From Betaproteobacteria bacterium (GTDB lineage Bacteria; Pseudomonadota; Gammaproteobacteria; Burkholderiales; SG8-39), in contig CANJXQ010000018.1 of the NCBI GenBank assembly GCA_947478805.1, positions 1 through 44,248 of the forward strand: 44,248 nt of DNA. The letters run 5' to 3'. Made by a program: the position numbers and the translations under genes. Shown one piece after another: positions 1 through 6,432 of the stretch. The notes beneath the pieces were generated by a model. It did no database searches, had not been told where the DNA came from, and saw nothing but the letters and a program-made list of their open reading frames with translations. Each line of letters begins with the position of its first letter. Within the stretch, counting starts at the first letter, position 1.

Positions 1-135
1 ATCAGTACCATCGAATCCTATGTCGAGAACCATAACCGTAATCCCAAGCCGTTCATCTGGACGGCGCGTGCCTCGGACATCCTCGCGAAGGTCGTCAAAG
101 CACGTGCACGACTCAATAAGTTGCAATCTGTTTGA
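1..135 (+). CDS. IS630-family transposase, C-terminal end (cut by window edge)
   Basis: Reading frame 1 is open from the first base to a TGA at 133-135, giving the last 44 residues of a protein. The stretch NPKPFIWTARASDILAKV followed by a basic helix matches the conserved C-terminus of IS630-type (Tc1/mariner-related, DDE) transposases as I know the family. The catalytic DDE core lies to the left of the window, so activity cannot be judged. The gene ends only a few bases before the C-terminus of the convergent coiled-coil gene, consistent with the right end of an insertion sequence lying between about 136 and 147. Confidence 0.75.
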   Translation: MSTIESYVENHNRNPKPFIWTARASDILAKVVKARARLNKLQSV

Positions 136-147
136 CGCACTACACTA
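1..147 (+). mobile_element. Right end of an IS630-type insertion sequence
   Basis: The transposase stop at 133-135 is followed by TGACGCACTACAC and then a TA dinucleotide at 146-147. IS630 elements insert at TA and end a few bases past the transposase, so the right boundary is plausibly at about 145-147. The left end is outside the window, so the inverted repeat cannot be compared. The boundary is inferred. Confidence 0.5.
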
Positions 148-1492
148 GACGGTCGGTCTCGGCATGCGCAAGGGCCTCGTTGGCCGCGGCCTGCTCGACG
201 TCGGCGCGCGCCTGCGCCGCCTTCGCTGCAGCAGCATCGGCCTGGGAACGCCGGTCTGCTGCCGCGGCTGCCTGGCTGTCGGCGCTTGCCAGCGCTTCAC
301 AGTTGCCCGCTGCCAGGGTCTCCGCGGCAACACGCTCACGGGCAGCCTCGATGGCGCGCTGCTCGGCTTCGATGCGCATTTGCGTCTGCGCCAGAGCCTT
401 CGTCTCCGCATCGGCACGATTGGCGGCCGTGCGCGCCAATTCATCCTCGTGCTGCAGGCGCGCTTCAGCCGCGGCACGCAAGCGCTTCTCCGCGGCCAGC
501 CGCTCTTCGATGCGCGACAGTTCCAGCGACTCGGCATCCAGCCGCAATCGAGATTCCTGTGCCAGGAGGCGATCCCGCTGCTCACGCTCAGTGTCGAGGG
601 CGGTCAACTCGGATTCGGCGCTGCGGCGCGCCACCGCTGCCAACGCCGCGCGCTCTTCCTGCTCGGCGCGCATGCGGGCCTGGATCAGCGCCGCTTCCTC
701 GGCCTTGAGTCGCTCCACCGTGGCCACGGCATTGCTGCTCTCGGCCGCGATGCGCGACTGGGCCACGCGCCGCAACTGCTCTTCGGCACTGGCGCGCGCA
801 CGCTCGATGCGCGCCAGTTCCTGTTCCGCCGCGGCGCGGCGCTGCGCCTCAAGTCCAAAGCGCGCCTCGGAGGCCGCACGCACCTTCGCCTCGCGCAGCC
901 CGTCGGCTTCTGCGGCCAGGCGCGCTTCGGCCTGCGCATGAGCGAGCGCCGAATGCGCCAGGTGCTCTGCATGCACCTCCTCCACCTGCGCCAGTCGGGA
1001 ACGCTGCTCGCTTTCCTGTCGCTCGGAATCTTCGCGTGCTTGCGTGGCCTCGACGAGTTGCTGCTCGGCCGCACGTGTTGCCGACTGCTCGGCGCGCAGG
1101 CGCGCCTGTGCTTCCTTGAGAATCTCCGCTTCGGTTTGCGCTCGGGACAGCGCCGCTTCGTAGGCCGCCTGCTCGGCACGCGCACGCTGCTCGGCCATCG
1201 CCCTGACCTGCTCGTCGGCGCGCATGCGGCCGGCCGCCGCGGCCGCGGCGGCCGACTCCGCGCGCGCCCGCGTTTCCGCCATGTCGCGGGCCAGTGCTTC
1301 GGAGCGCAACCGAGCCTCGGCAGCGGCCCCTGCGTGATGCTCGGCCTTGCTGCGCTCGACAGCCGCGCTGATCGACTGCATCTCCGGGCCAGCAGCTCCA
1401 GCGGGGAATTCGTCCGTTGGCTCGATGGGCTCGGGAAGTTCAGCATCGAACGCGAGGAATAGCTTATTGGCTGGCTGCGGCATGGCTGACAT
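140..1492 (-). CDS. Ala/Glu/Arg-rich coiled-coil protein, probably truncated at the C-terminus
   Basis: A 450-residue product. Residues 1-40 are ordinary (acidic and proline-containing). From about residue 40 to the end the protein is an almost unbroken, charge-alternating Ala/Glu/Arg/Gln helix with heptad-like repeats such as RAEAEARL, AEQRARAEQ and RAAAEQEL, predicted to form a very long coiled coil. There is no signal peptide or membrane segment. The start at 1492 is preceded by a GGGGAAG ribosome site; a second Met lies three codons in. The last codons and the TAG stop fall at the presumed IS630 end, so the native C-terminus was probably longer. No family is recognised. A structural, polarity or envelope scaffold role is possible, but the composition alone does not establish it. 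Confidence 0.65.
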   Translation of the reverse strand: MSAMPQPANKLFLAFDAELPEPIEPTDEFPAGAAGPEMQSISAAVERSKAEHHAGAAAEARLRSEALARDMAETRARAESAAAAAAAGRMRADEQVRAMAEQRARAEQAAYEAALSRAQTEAEILKEAQARLRAEQSATRAAEQQLVEATQAREDSERQESEQRSRLAQVEEVHAEHLAHSALAHAQAEARLAAEADGLREAKVRAASEARFGLEAQRRAAAEQELARIERARASAEEQLRRVAQSRIAAESSNAVATVERLKAEEAALIQARMRAEQEERAALAAVARRSAESELTALDTEREQRDRLLAQESRLRLDAESLELSRIEERLAAEKRLRAAAEARLQHEDELARTAANRADAETKALAQTQMRIEAEQRAIEAARERVAAETLAAGNCEALASADSQAAAAADRRSQADAAAAKAAQARADVEQAAANEALAHAETDRLV

Positions 1493-1513
1493 GTTGCTTC
1501 CCCGTCTGGATTG

Positions 1514-1549
1514 GGTACCGGAATTACCCTTGGTACCGGAATTACCCTT
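1514..1549. repeat. Two tandem 18-bp repeats with internal dyad
   Basis: Two perfect back-to-back copies of ggtaccggaattaccctt (1514-1531 and 1532-1549). Each contains GGTA...TACC, a partial dyad, so this looks like a doubled protein-binding site. It lies just upstream of the coiled-coil gene start at 1492 (minus strand) and downstream of folE, so control of the coiled-coil gene is the simplest guess. Confidence 0.6.
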
Positions 1550-1698
1550 ATTGGGAAGCTACTTTATGCAGGTGCGGCAACAGGCATTCGCTTGAACACG
1601 AGGGAAAATCCGGTTCAATTCTTAGCCTGGACTTCCGGCGGGCCGGCGGAAAACCGCCCCGGATTTACACGCCGGCCATCGCTACGCGGATACGGCCC

Positions 1699-2499
1699 CT
1701 ACTTCATGTTGCTGTTGAGCAGGGACAGGAATTCGCGCCGCAGCGTGGGGTCGTTGAGGAAGGAGCCGCGCATGACGCTATTCATCATCTTGGAATCCAT
1801 GTCCTTGATGCCGCGCCACTGCATGCAGAAGTGATCGGCCTCCATGACGATGGCCAGGCCGTCCGGGTTCATCTTGCGCTCGAGCACATCGGCCAGCTGC
1901 ACCACCGCCTCTTCCTGGATCTGCGGCCTGCACATGATCCACTCGGTGATGCGCGCGTACTTCGACAGGCCGATCAGGTTGGTATGTTCATTGGGCATCA
2001 CGCCGATCCACACCCGCCCGATGATCGGGCACAGGTGGTGCGAGCAGGCGCTTCGCACCGTCACCGGGCCGATGATCATCAGCTCGTTCAGTCGCGCGGC
2101 ATTGGGAAACTCGGTAACCGGCGGCGTCGCGATGTAGCGGCCGCTGAACACCTCGTTGATGAACATGCGCGCCACGCGCCGGCCGGTGCGCCGCGTGTTG
2201 TGGTCGCTCTCGATGTCGATGACGAGGCTTTGCAGCAAGTCCTCGACCTTGCCCTCCACCTCTGCGAGCAGCGCATCGCGCTCGCCGGGCAGGATGAAAT
2301 CGGCGATATTGTCATTGGCATGAAAGCGCTTGCCGGCCGCCTGCAGGCGCTGGCGCACCTGCGAGGACACCGCCGTGGAAGTGCCGGCGCCGGGAGCGAC
2401 TCGCCGCGCCACGGCCTTGCCCGCAGGGGCATTCTTCGCTGCGCGCGCTTTGGCGTGATCTGCGGTGGGCTTGGTTGCTTTGGGCATGTTCTTTTTCAT
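1699..2499 (-). CDS. folE: GTP cyclohydrolase I (FolE)
   Basis: 266 residues. The enzyme converts GTP to 7,8-dihydroneopterin triphosphate, the first step of tetrahydrofolate/pterin synthesis, in the cytosol. The family zinc site is complete: Cys152 and His155 in SACSHHLCP, and Cys225 in ADHFCMQWRG. The substrate-binding region around NEHTNLIGLSKYARI is also typical. Residues 1-45 form an extra Lys/Ala-rich tail absent from the compact family core of about 190-220 residues; it may be disordered. The start could also be Met5. The gene begins 9 bp after the stop of the SDR gene on the same strand, so the two are very likely co-transcribed. A pterin-linked role for the SDR is possible but unproven. 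Confidence 0.95.
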   Translation of the reverse strand: MKKNMPKATKPTADHAKARAAKNAPAGKAVARRVAPGAGTSTAVSSQVRQRLQAAGKRFHANDNIADFILPGERDALLAEVEGKVEDLLQSLVIDIESDHNTRRTGRRVARMFINEVFSGRYIATPPVTEFPNAARLNELMIIGPVTVRSACSHHLCPIIGRVWIGVMPNEHTNLIGLSKYARITEWIMCRPQIQEEAVVQLADVLERKMNPDGLAIVMEADHFCMQWRGIKDMDSKMMNSVMRGSFLNDPTLRREFLSLLNSNMK

Positions 2500-2508
2500 C
2501 AGGGCTCC

Positions 2509-3294
2509 CTACCAGATGTTTCCGTAACCGGCATCCACCGTCACCACCGTGCCGCTCACGTAGGAGGCGCGGGGCGATGCCATGAAGACCACCACGTCGG
2601 CGATCTCCTCGGGCGTGGCTGCGCGGCCGAAGGGCAAGCTCTTGACGTTGTTGGCCACAACCTCCTCCCAGCGCGACTCGTCGTTCCAATCCACGCGCGC
2701 GGCATCGCGCGCAAGGTTGATCATGCGCTCGGTCTTTACCAGACCCGGATTGACGGCCAGCGCGCGCACGCCATGCGAAGGCGCATCGGCGCCAATGGCC
2801 CGCGAGAACGCCATCAGCGCGGCATTGCCGCCGCCCCCGGCGATGTAATTGGCCTTCGGCCGCTCGCCCGCCAGTCCGATCACGTTGATGATCACACCTG
2901 AGCGCGCCTGGCACATGGAGCGGTACACCTCGCGCGTCATGTTGATGTAGCCGAAGACCTTGAGGTCCCAGGCGCGCCGCCAGGTCGCCTCGTCGATGCT
3001 CTCCAGCGTGCCGCCGGGAATGGCGCCGGCATTGTTGACGAGGATGTCGAGCTTGCCGCAATCCGCGGCAAGCTTGCGCACCTGTGCCGAGTCGGCGAGG
3101 TCCGCCGGATGGCAGGTGACGCTGACCTTGGATTGGGCGAGGATCTTCTCGCGTGCGGCATTCAGCTTGGCGGCGTCGCGCGCCGCCAGGTGCAGGTTGC
3201 AGCCTTCCCGCGCAAAAGACAACGCCGTGGCAAGGCCGATGCCCGCGGAGCCGCCGGTGATGAGCACACTGCGACCTGCCAGATCGAGATTCAT
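2509..3294 (-). CDS. SDR-family protein with a degenerate active site
   Basis: 261 residues from the ATG at 3294, which is chosen because the Rossmann fold begins directly after it; an in-frame upstream Met at 3360 adds only an unrelated tail. The nucleotide-binding motif TGGSAGIG (13-20) and NNAG (87-90) are intact, so NAD(P) binding is expected. The catalytic Asn-Ser-Tyr-Lys set is largely missing. The Asn position reads Lys112, the Ser position is in INVIGLAG (no Ser), and Tyr150 is followed by IAGGGGN instead of xxxK. It may be a divergent SDR subclass with a different mechanism, or a binding protein. It is the first gene of a two-gene unit with folE. A folM-like pteridine reductase role is conceivable from context, but the missing Lys argues against an ordinary reductase. 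Confidence 0.85.
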   Translation of the reverse strand: MNLDLAGRSVLITGGSAGIGLATALSFAREGCNLHLAARDAAKLNAAREKILAQSKVSVTCHPADLADSAQVRKLAADCGKLDILVNNAGAIPGGTLESIDEATWRRAWDLKVFGYINMTREVYRSMCQARSGVIINVIGLAGERPKANYIAGGGGNAALMAFSRAIGADAPSHGVRALAVNPGLVKTERMINLARDAARVDWNDESRWEEVVANNVKSLPFGRAATPEEIADVVVFMASPRASYVSGTVVTVDAGYGNIW

Positions 3295-3467
3295 GGGGCG
3301 AGAACTCCAGTATGTTTGCTGCCCGCAGGACGCGAGCGCGATCAGGTTGCAGTGTACCAAGTATCATTTGCGGCTGGATGATCGGACTGCCACGCCCAGA
3401 CCGCAAACGCGATTTATGATCAAAAACGTAATGGGATGTCCGACACGCTTGGCTTCATACTATAAAT

Positions 3468-3479
3468 GTTATCAATAAC
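3468..3479. promoter_or_regulatory. AT-rich leader with GTTAT-CA-ATAAC inverted repeat
   Basis: The gap 3295-3494 between divergent genes turns AT-rich at 3420-3480. It contains a short palindrome, GTTATCAATAAC, 15 bp before the start at 3495. A TATAAAT at 3461-3467 could serve as a -10 box, but I see no well-spaced -35, so the promoter is only suggested. The GGAG ribosome site follows directly. Confidence 0.35.
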
Positions 3480-3494
3480 ACCGGAGATATACCC

Positions 3495-3854
3495 ATGCGA
3501 GCAACGGGGGCAAAGTGCGCCAAGGTGATCCAGTTCAAGGCGGCAGAAGGCAAGTCCGACGCCTACAGCGACTATCTGCGCGAAACCGTCGAACCAATCG
3601 ATCACGCGGCGGTGAAGGAAGGCGCCCTGCTCGACATGTTGACCCTGGTCAACGAAACCGATGCGTCACTGCCCTGGACGCACCAGCGGATTTTCTTCTT
3701 CGCGAGCGAAGCCCAGCGCGCCGCCATCAAGGGCGTGTTCGCCCGCATCGCGCCGCAACTGCAGCCTGACGACAGGAAGCGCAGCATGCGCAAGACCTAC
3801 GGCGAGAGCCTGCGCACGCTGGTGTCGGAGACTGACGTTGAATTGCTGGGCTGA
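3495..3854 (+). CDS. Small protein of unknown function (possible dimeric alpha/beta-barrel fold)
   Basis: 119 residues with a GGAGAT ribosome site 8 bp before the ATG. The pattern is an N-terminal strand (AKVIQFKAAEGK), a helix (SDAYSDYLRETVEPI), strands (LLDMLTLVNE, RIFFFASE) and a final helix. It resembles small ferredoxin-like dimeric barrel proteins such as EthD or NIPSNAP types, but I find no diagnostic residues and do not assign a family. No signal peptide or membrane segment. It stands alone on the plus strand, divergent from the SDR-folE unit and convergent with the glutaredoxin-DinB gene, with a hairpin-rich repeat after its stop. Confidence 0.7.
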   Translation: MRATGAKCAKVIQFKAAEGKSDAYSDYLRETVEPIDHAAVKEGALLDMLTLVNETDASLPWTHQRIFFFASEAQRAAIKGVFARIAPQLQPDDRKRSMRKTYGESLRTLVSETDVELLG

Positions 3855-3857
3855 TCA

Positions 3858-3951
3858 GTCCCGGCCTCAAGCAGCGCGGACGAGCCTGCGGAGCAAGCCG
3901 CGCGGTCCCGGCCTCAAGCAGCGCGGCCGAGCCTGCGTAGCAGGCCGCGCG
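3858..3951. repeat. Two tandem 47-bp GC-rich hairpin repeats
   Basis: Imperfect copies at 3858-3904 and 3905-3951, each starting gtcccggcctcaagcagcgc. The second copy folds strongly: gcctgc (3931-3936) with gcaggc (3940-3945) over a 3-nt loop, flanked by gcgcg (3921-3925) and cgcgc (3946-3950). The repeat lies between two convergent genes and just outside both stops. It may be a REP-like extragenic palindrome or a bidirectional terminator without a T-tract. Confidence 0.7.
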
Positions 3952-3957
3952 GTCCCT

Positions 3958-4737
3958 CTAGCCATCCCACACGTTATCCGGCATCGGCAGGCCGGCAAGG
4001 TCCGCAGCACTCAGGGGCGAAGGCACGGAAATGCCCATGAGCTCCAGCGCATACTGCAATTGGCGCACGTGCTGCGCCGAGTGCCAGGTGGTGCGCTCGA
4101 AGTACTCGTGCAGTGTCTGCTCTCCGTAATACACGTCCACGTCCACCGAATAGTCGCGCTGCTCGCCTTCCCTGGCCCACCAGGCCTGGAAGTGCTTGAG
4201 CACGCCCGCCTGGAAAGCAACGATGTCCTGGCTGGTCCGGATGTGATCCGGCACGGGCTTGTCCAGGTCCGCGATGACATGCGGCTTGCCCTGCTCCACC
4301 AGCCCGAGGAAGGCCTCGACAATGTCGCCGACGTGGGTCGCCAGTTGCCGATAGGGACGCGGCCTGCCAGGCAGGTTTTCACCGAGCTTGTCATCGGGAA
4401 TGAGCGCCACCGTGGCCAGCGCTGAACTCAGGACGATCCCGACTCGCCGCGCGAGTTCCTTCGGCGGCAAGGCACGATGGCTCCAGGCCACGTTGACGAA
4501 ACGCGCCAGGTCTTCGATCGCCTGGCCGTCCACCCACTGGTTGCCGCGCGACACCACGGGCACGCTGCGTGCACCGAGGCGCTTCAGCTCGGCCAGTCCA
4601 GACGGCTCATCGAAGACATTGACGGAGATGAAGGGAATGTTGTTTTTGCCAAGGAACTCCTTGGTCCGAAGACATGAGCTTCAGCCCGGGTGCCAGAAGA
4701 CCTTGAAGGATTCGGTTGCCTCACTCGCCTGGCTCAT
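3958..4737 (-). CDS. Selenocysteine-containing glutaredoxin-DinB fusion protein (TGA at 4681-4683 read as Sec)
   Basis: 259 residues if the in-frame TGA at 4681-4683 is decoded as Sec19. The ATG at 4737 has a GGGGAGGG ribosome site. The reading frame is uninterrupted apart from this one codon. Residues 10-85 are a glutaredoxin/thioredoxin fold: HPG-U-SSC gives a UxxC redox site (Sec19, Cys22), SVPVV carries the cis-Pro60 and VDGQAIEDL the usual C-terminal motif. Residues 95-235 form a helical DinB-like domain with a likely metal triad of His135 and His219-xxx-His223 (WHSAQH). DinB-type proteins include thiol-dependent enzymes, so the fusion may couple thiol reduction to a metal-dependent thiol transfer; that is inference. 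A start at 4563 would give only the DinB part plus a glutaredoxin stump. The Bug-type gene ends 42 bp upstream. The only Cys in the product is Cys22. Confidence 0.85.
4649..4664 (-). promoter_or_regulatory. Candidate bacterial SECIS hairpin of the glutaredoxin-DinB gene
   Basis: In the mRNA, 16 nt after the UGA, the sequence CCAAGG-AGUU-CCUUGG forms a perfect 6-bp stem with a 4-nt loop whose second base is G. The loop begins 23 nt after the UGA, within the approximately 16-37 nt window expected for bacterial SECIS elements. It lies inside the coding region, as required for SelB recognition. The fold was judged by eye only. Confidence 0.6.
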
Positions 4738-4779
4738 TGCGCCCTCCCCTATGAACCCACTCGTTATTGAAGCGGAATG

Positions 4780-5784
4780 TCAGTCCTGTTTTGCCCCCGA
4801 GTAGCGGATCGCCTCGCCCCACTTGGAGACTTCCTCGAGCTCGTACCTGGCCATCGCAGCGGCATCCATGAACCGCGGCGCAGCGCCCTGTGATGCGAAT
4901 CGCGTGGCGATGTCAGGCGATTTGAGCGCCTGCTCGGTTGCCGCTTCCAGGCGCTTCACGATCGCTGCCGGCAAGCCTCGCGGGCCATAGAGGGCAACCC
5001 AGCCGGACGCATCGAATCCGCCGAGGTTGAATTCGCGGCCGACCTCGGAGATGGTCGGCACGCCGGGCAACAGGTCGCTGCGCGTGGTCTTGGCCAGCGC
5101 CAGCGCCTTCACGCGACCGGCGCGGATCTGCGGCAGCGACGAGGCCACCGAGTCGAACATCACGGGTAGCCTGCCGCCCATCACGTCCTGCAGCGCCGGC
5201 GCCGATCCGCGATACGGGATATGCACGAGAAACACGCCGGCACGTGCCTTGACCAGTTCCATGGCCAGGTGATTGGTCACGCCGTTGCCGCCCGAGCCGT
5301 AGTCGAGCTTGCCCGGATTGGCGCGGGCATATTGGATGAATGCCTTGAAGTCGCCGAACGGCGCTGAGGGGTTGGACACCAGCACGATATCCACGCCCGC
5401 GGCATGCGCGACTGGGGTGAAGTCGGCCGCACCGAAAGGCGGCTTGGCGAACAGCAGTGGTGCCACCACCTGTGTGCTGGTCGAACCTACGAGCAGCGTA
5501 TAGCCGTCGGGTGCAGCATCCTTGACCGCCTGGCTACCCACCACGCCGCCGGCACCGGCACGATTTTCCACCGTGACCGACTGCCCCAGCGTCGTGTTCA
5601 GCCCCTGTGCCAGCGCGCGCGCCAGGATGTCGGTGCCGCCACCCGGCGGAAAGCCGACGATGATGCGAACCGGTTTATTGGGATAGTCCGACTGCGCCCA
5701 TACTGAACCCGCGACCGAAGACAATGTGAGCGCCAAGGCAAAGACTGCGAACACACTGCGACACCGGATGGGACTGGATGACAT
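4780..5784 (-). CDS. Bug/TctC-type tripartite tricarboxylate periplasmic binding protein
   Basis: 334 residues from the ATG at 5784, chosen because GAGG lies 6 bp upstream; Met codons at 5802 and 5835 are less well placed. A signal peptide runs to about SVWAQS, so the product is periplasmic. The mature part begins YPNKPVRIIVGFPPGGGTD and contains AAPDGYTLLVG and PGVPTISEVG, all hallmarks of the Bug/TctC family that binds carboxylates or amides. No TctA/TctB permease genes are nearby, which is normal for orphan Bug proteins in Burkholderiales. The gene sits between the two selenoprotein genes on the same strand, 102 bp after the peroxiredoxin stop. The ligand is unknown. Confidence 0.93.
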   Translation of the reverse strand: MSSSPIRCRSVFAVFALALTLSSVAGSVWAQSDYPNKPVRIIVGFPPGGGTDILARALAQGLNTTLGQSVTVENRAGAGGVVGSQAVKDAAPDGYTLLVGSTSTQVVAPLLFAKPPFGAADFTPVAHAAGVDIVLVSNPSAPFGDFKAFIQYARANPGKLDYGSGGNGVTNHLAMELVKARAGVFLVHIPYRGSAPALQDVMGGRLPVMFDSVASSLPQIRAGRVKALALAKTTRSDLLPGVPTISEVGREFNLGGFDASGWVALYGPRGLPAAIVKRLEAATEQALKSPDIATRFASQGAAPRFMDAAAMARYELEEVSKWGEAIRYSGAKQD

Positions 5785-5886
5785 GGTTGCCTCAATCGTC
5801 ATGATGGGGACGGACAGGAAGCCTGCTCGTTGCACCGAGGCATTATCCGGCCACCCACAAGGTATGGCAAACAGGGCACCGCCCGC

Positions 5887-6348
5887 CTACATCGCCTGCA
5901 AGCGCGCCAGCAGATCCCGGCTCTCGGGAATGGTGCCCGGAACATAGACATGCGAATAGCGGATGACGCCTTGCCCATCCAGGAGGAATACCGAGCGGGC
6001 ATCCATGCCGCGCGCTTCGTTGAACACTCCATAGGCGCTTCCTACGGCGCCATGCGGCCAGTAGTCCGACAGCAAGGGAAACGGCACGCCCTTCAAGTGC
6101 TCGGCCCAGGCCATCAGGCTGTGAACGGTGTCGGCACTGATCTGCAGGATTTCTGCGTCCAGCTTCTTGAATTCTGCGTAGTTCGCACGGAACCCGGAGA
6201 CTTGGTTCTGTCAGCCGCCGGTAAACGCAAAGGGCAGGAATGAAACCACCGTGCGTCGCCCGCGGTATTTCGCCAGCGACAAGGTCTCGCCGGTATGCGC
6301 CGCCAGCGTGAAATCAGGCGCGGAGGTCCCCGCCTCGAGTGCTGCCAT
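5887..6348 (-). CDS. Selenocysteine-containing peroxiredoxin (TGA at 6211-6213 read as Sec)
   Basis: 153 residues if the TGA at 6211-6213 is Sec46. The ATG at 6348 has a GGGAG ribosome site 7 bp upstream, and the frame is open from there to the TAG at 5887 except for that one codon. The fold is AhpC/TSA-type: SAPDFTLAAHTGE at the N-terminus, then the peroxidatic motif PFAFTGG-U, i.e. Pro39-xxx-Thr43-xx-Sec46, and the conserved Arg118 in DARSVFLLDGQG. The protein has no cysteine at all, so Sec46 is the only redox residue and no internal resolving thiol exists; an outside thiol or glutaredoxin must reduce it. Translation from the internal Met at 6114 would give only a C-terminal fragment without the active site. 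It would reduce H2O2 or organic hydroperoxides in the cytosol. The amidohydrolase gene ends 84 bp upstream. Confidence 0.87.
6180..6194 (-). promoter_or_regulatory. Candidate bacterial SECIS hairpin of the peroxiredoxin gene
   Basis: In the mRNA after the UGA, GGUUC-CGUGC-GAACU forms a 5-bp stem (one G-U pair) with a 5-nt loop beginning 22 nt after the UGA and having G at its second position. Spacing and loop G match the other candidate at 4649-4664. The stem is short, and a competing fold (UGCG-AACUA-CGCA) overlaps it, so the exact structure is uncertain. Confidence 0.45.
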
Positions 6349-6432
6349 GGTGACGCTCCCTTGGTGGGTTTGTAGAAAAAGGGGGACACAGTCTCCCTTG
6401 CCCCCCTACTTCGGGGATTGCTGCACCCGTGC

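Noticed and set aside
1417-2901. Long plus-strand open frame of 494 codons
   Set aside because: It lies opposite folE and the SDR gene, which have clear family motifs; the frame is a high-GC shadow rich in His and Arg.
4681-4683. Reading the TGA as a nonsense mutation that splits the glutaredoxin-DinB gene into a pseudogene
   Set aside because: The frame is perfect on both sides, the codon sits exactly at the catalytic Cys, a ribosome site precedes the full-length start, and a second gene 1.5 kb away shows the same pattern.
6114-6389. Separate short minus-strand gene starting at 6389 in front of the peroxiredoxin tail
   Set aside because: It is in another frame and not protein-like; the real N-terminal part of the peroxiredoxin runs from 6348 through the TGA.
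6349-6432. G-rich stretch (gggggacacagtctccc) resembling a REP-type element
   Set aside because: Only a partial dyad with one copy in the window; not enough to call a repeat.
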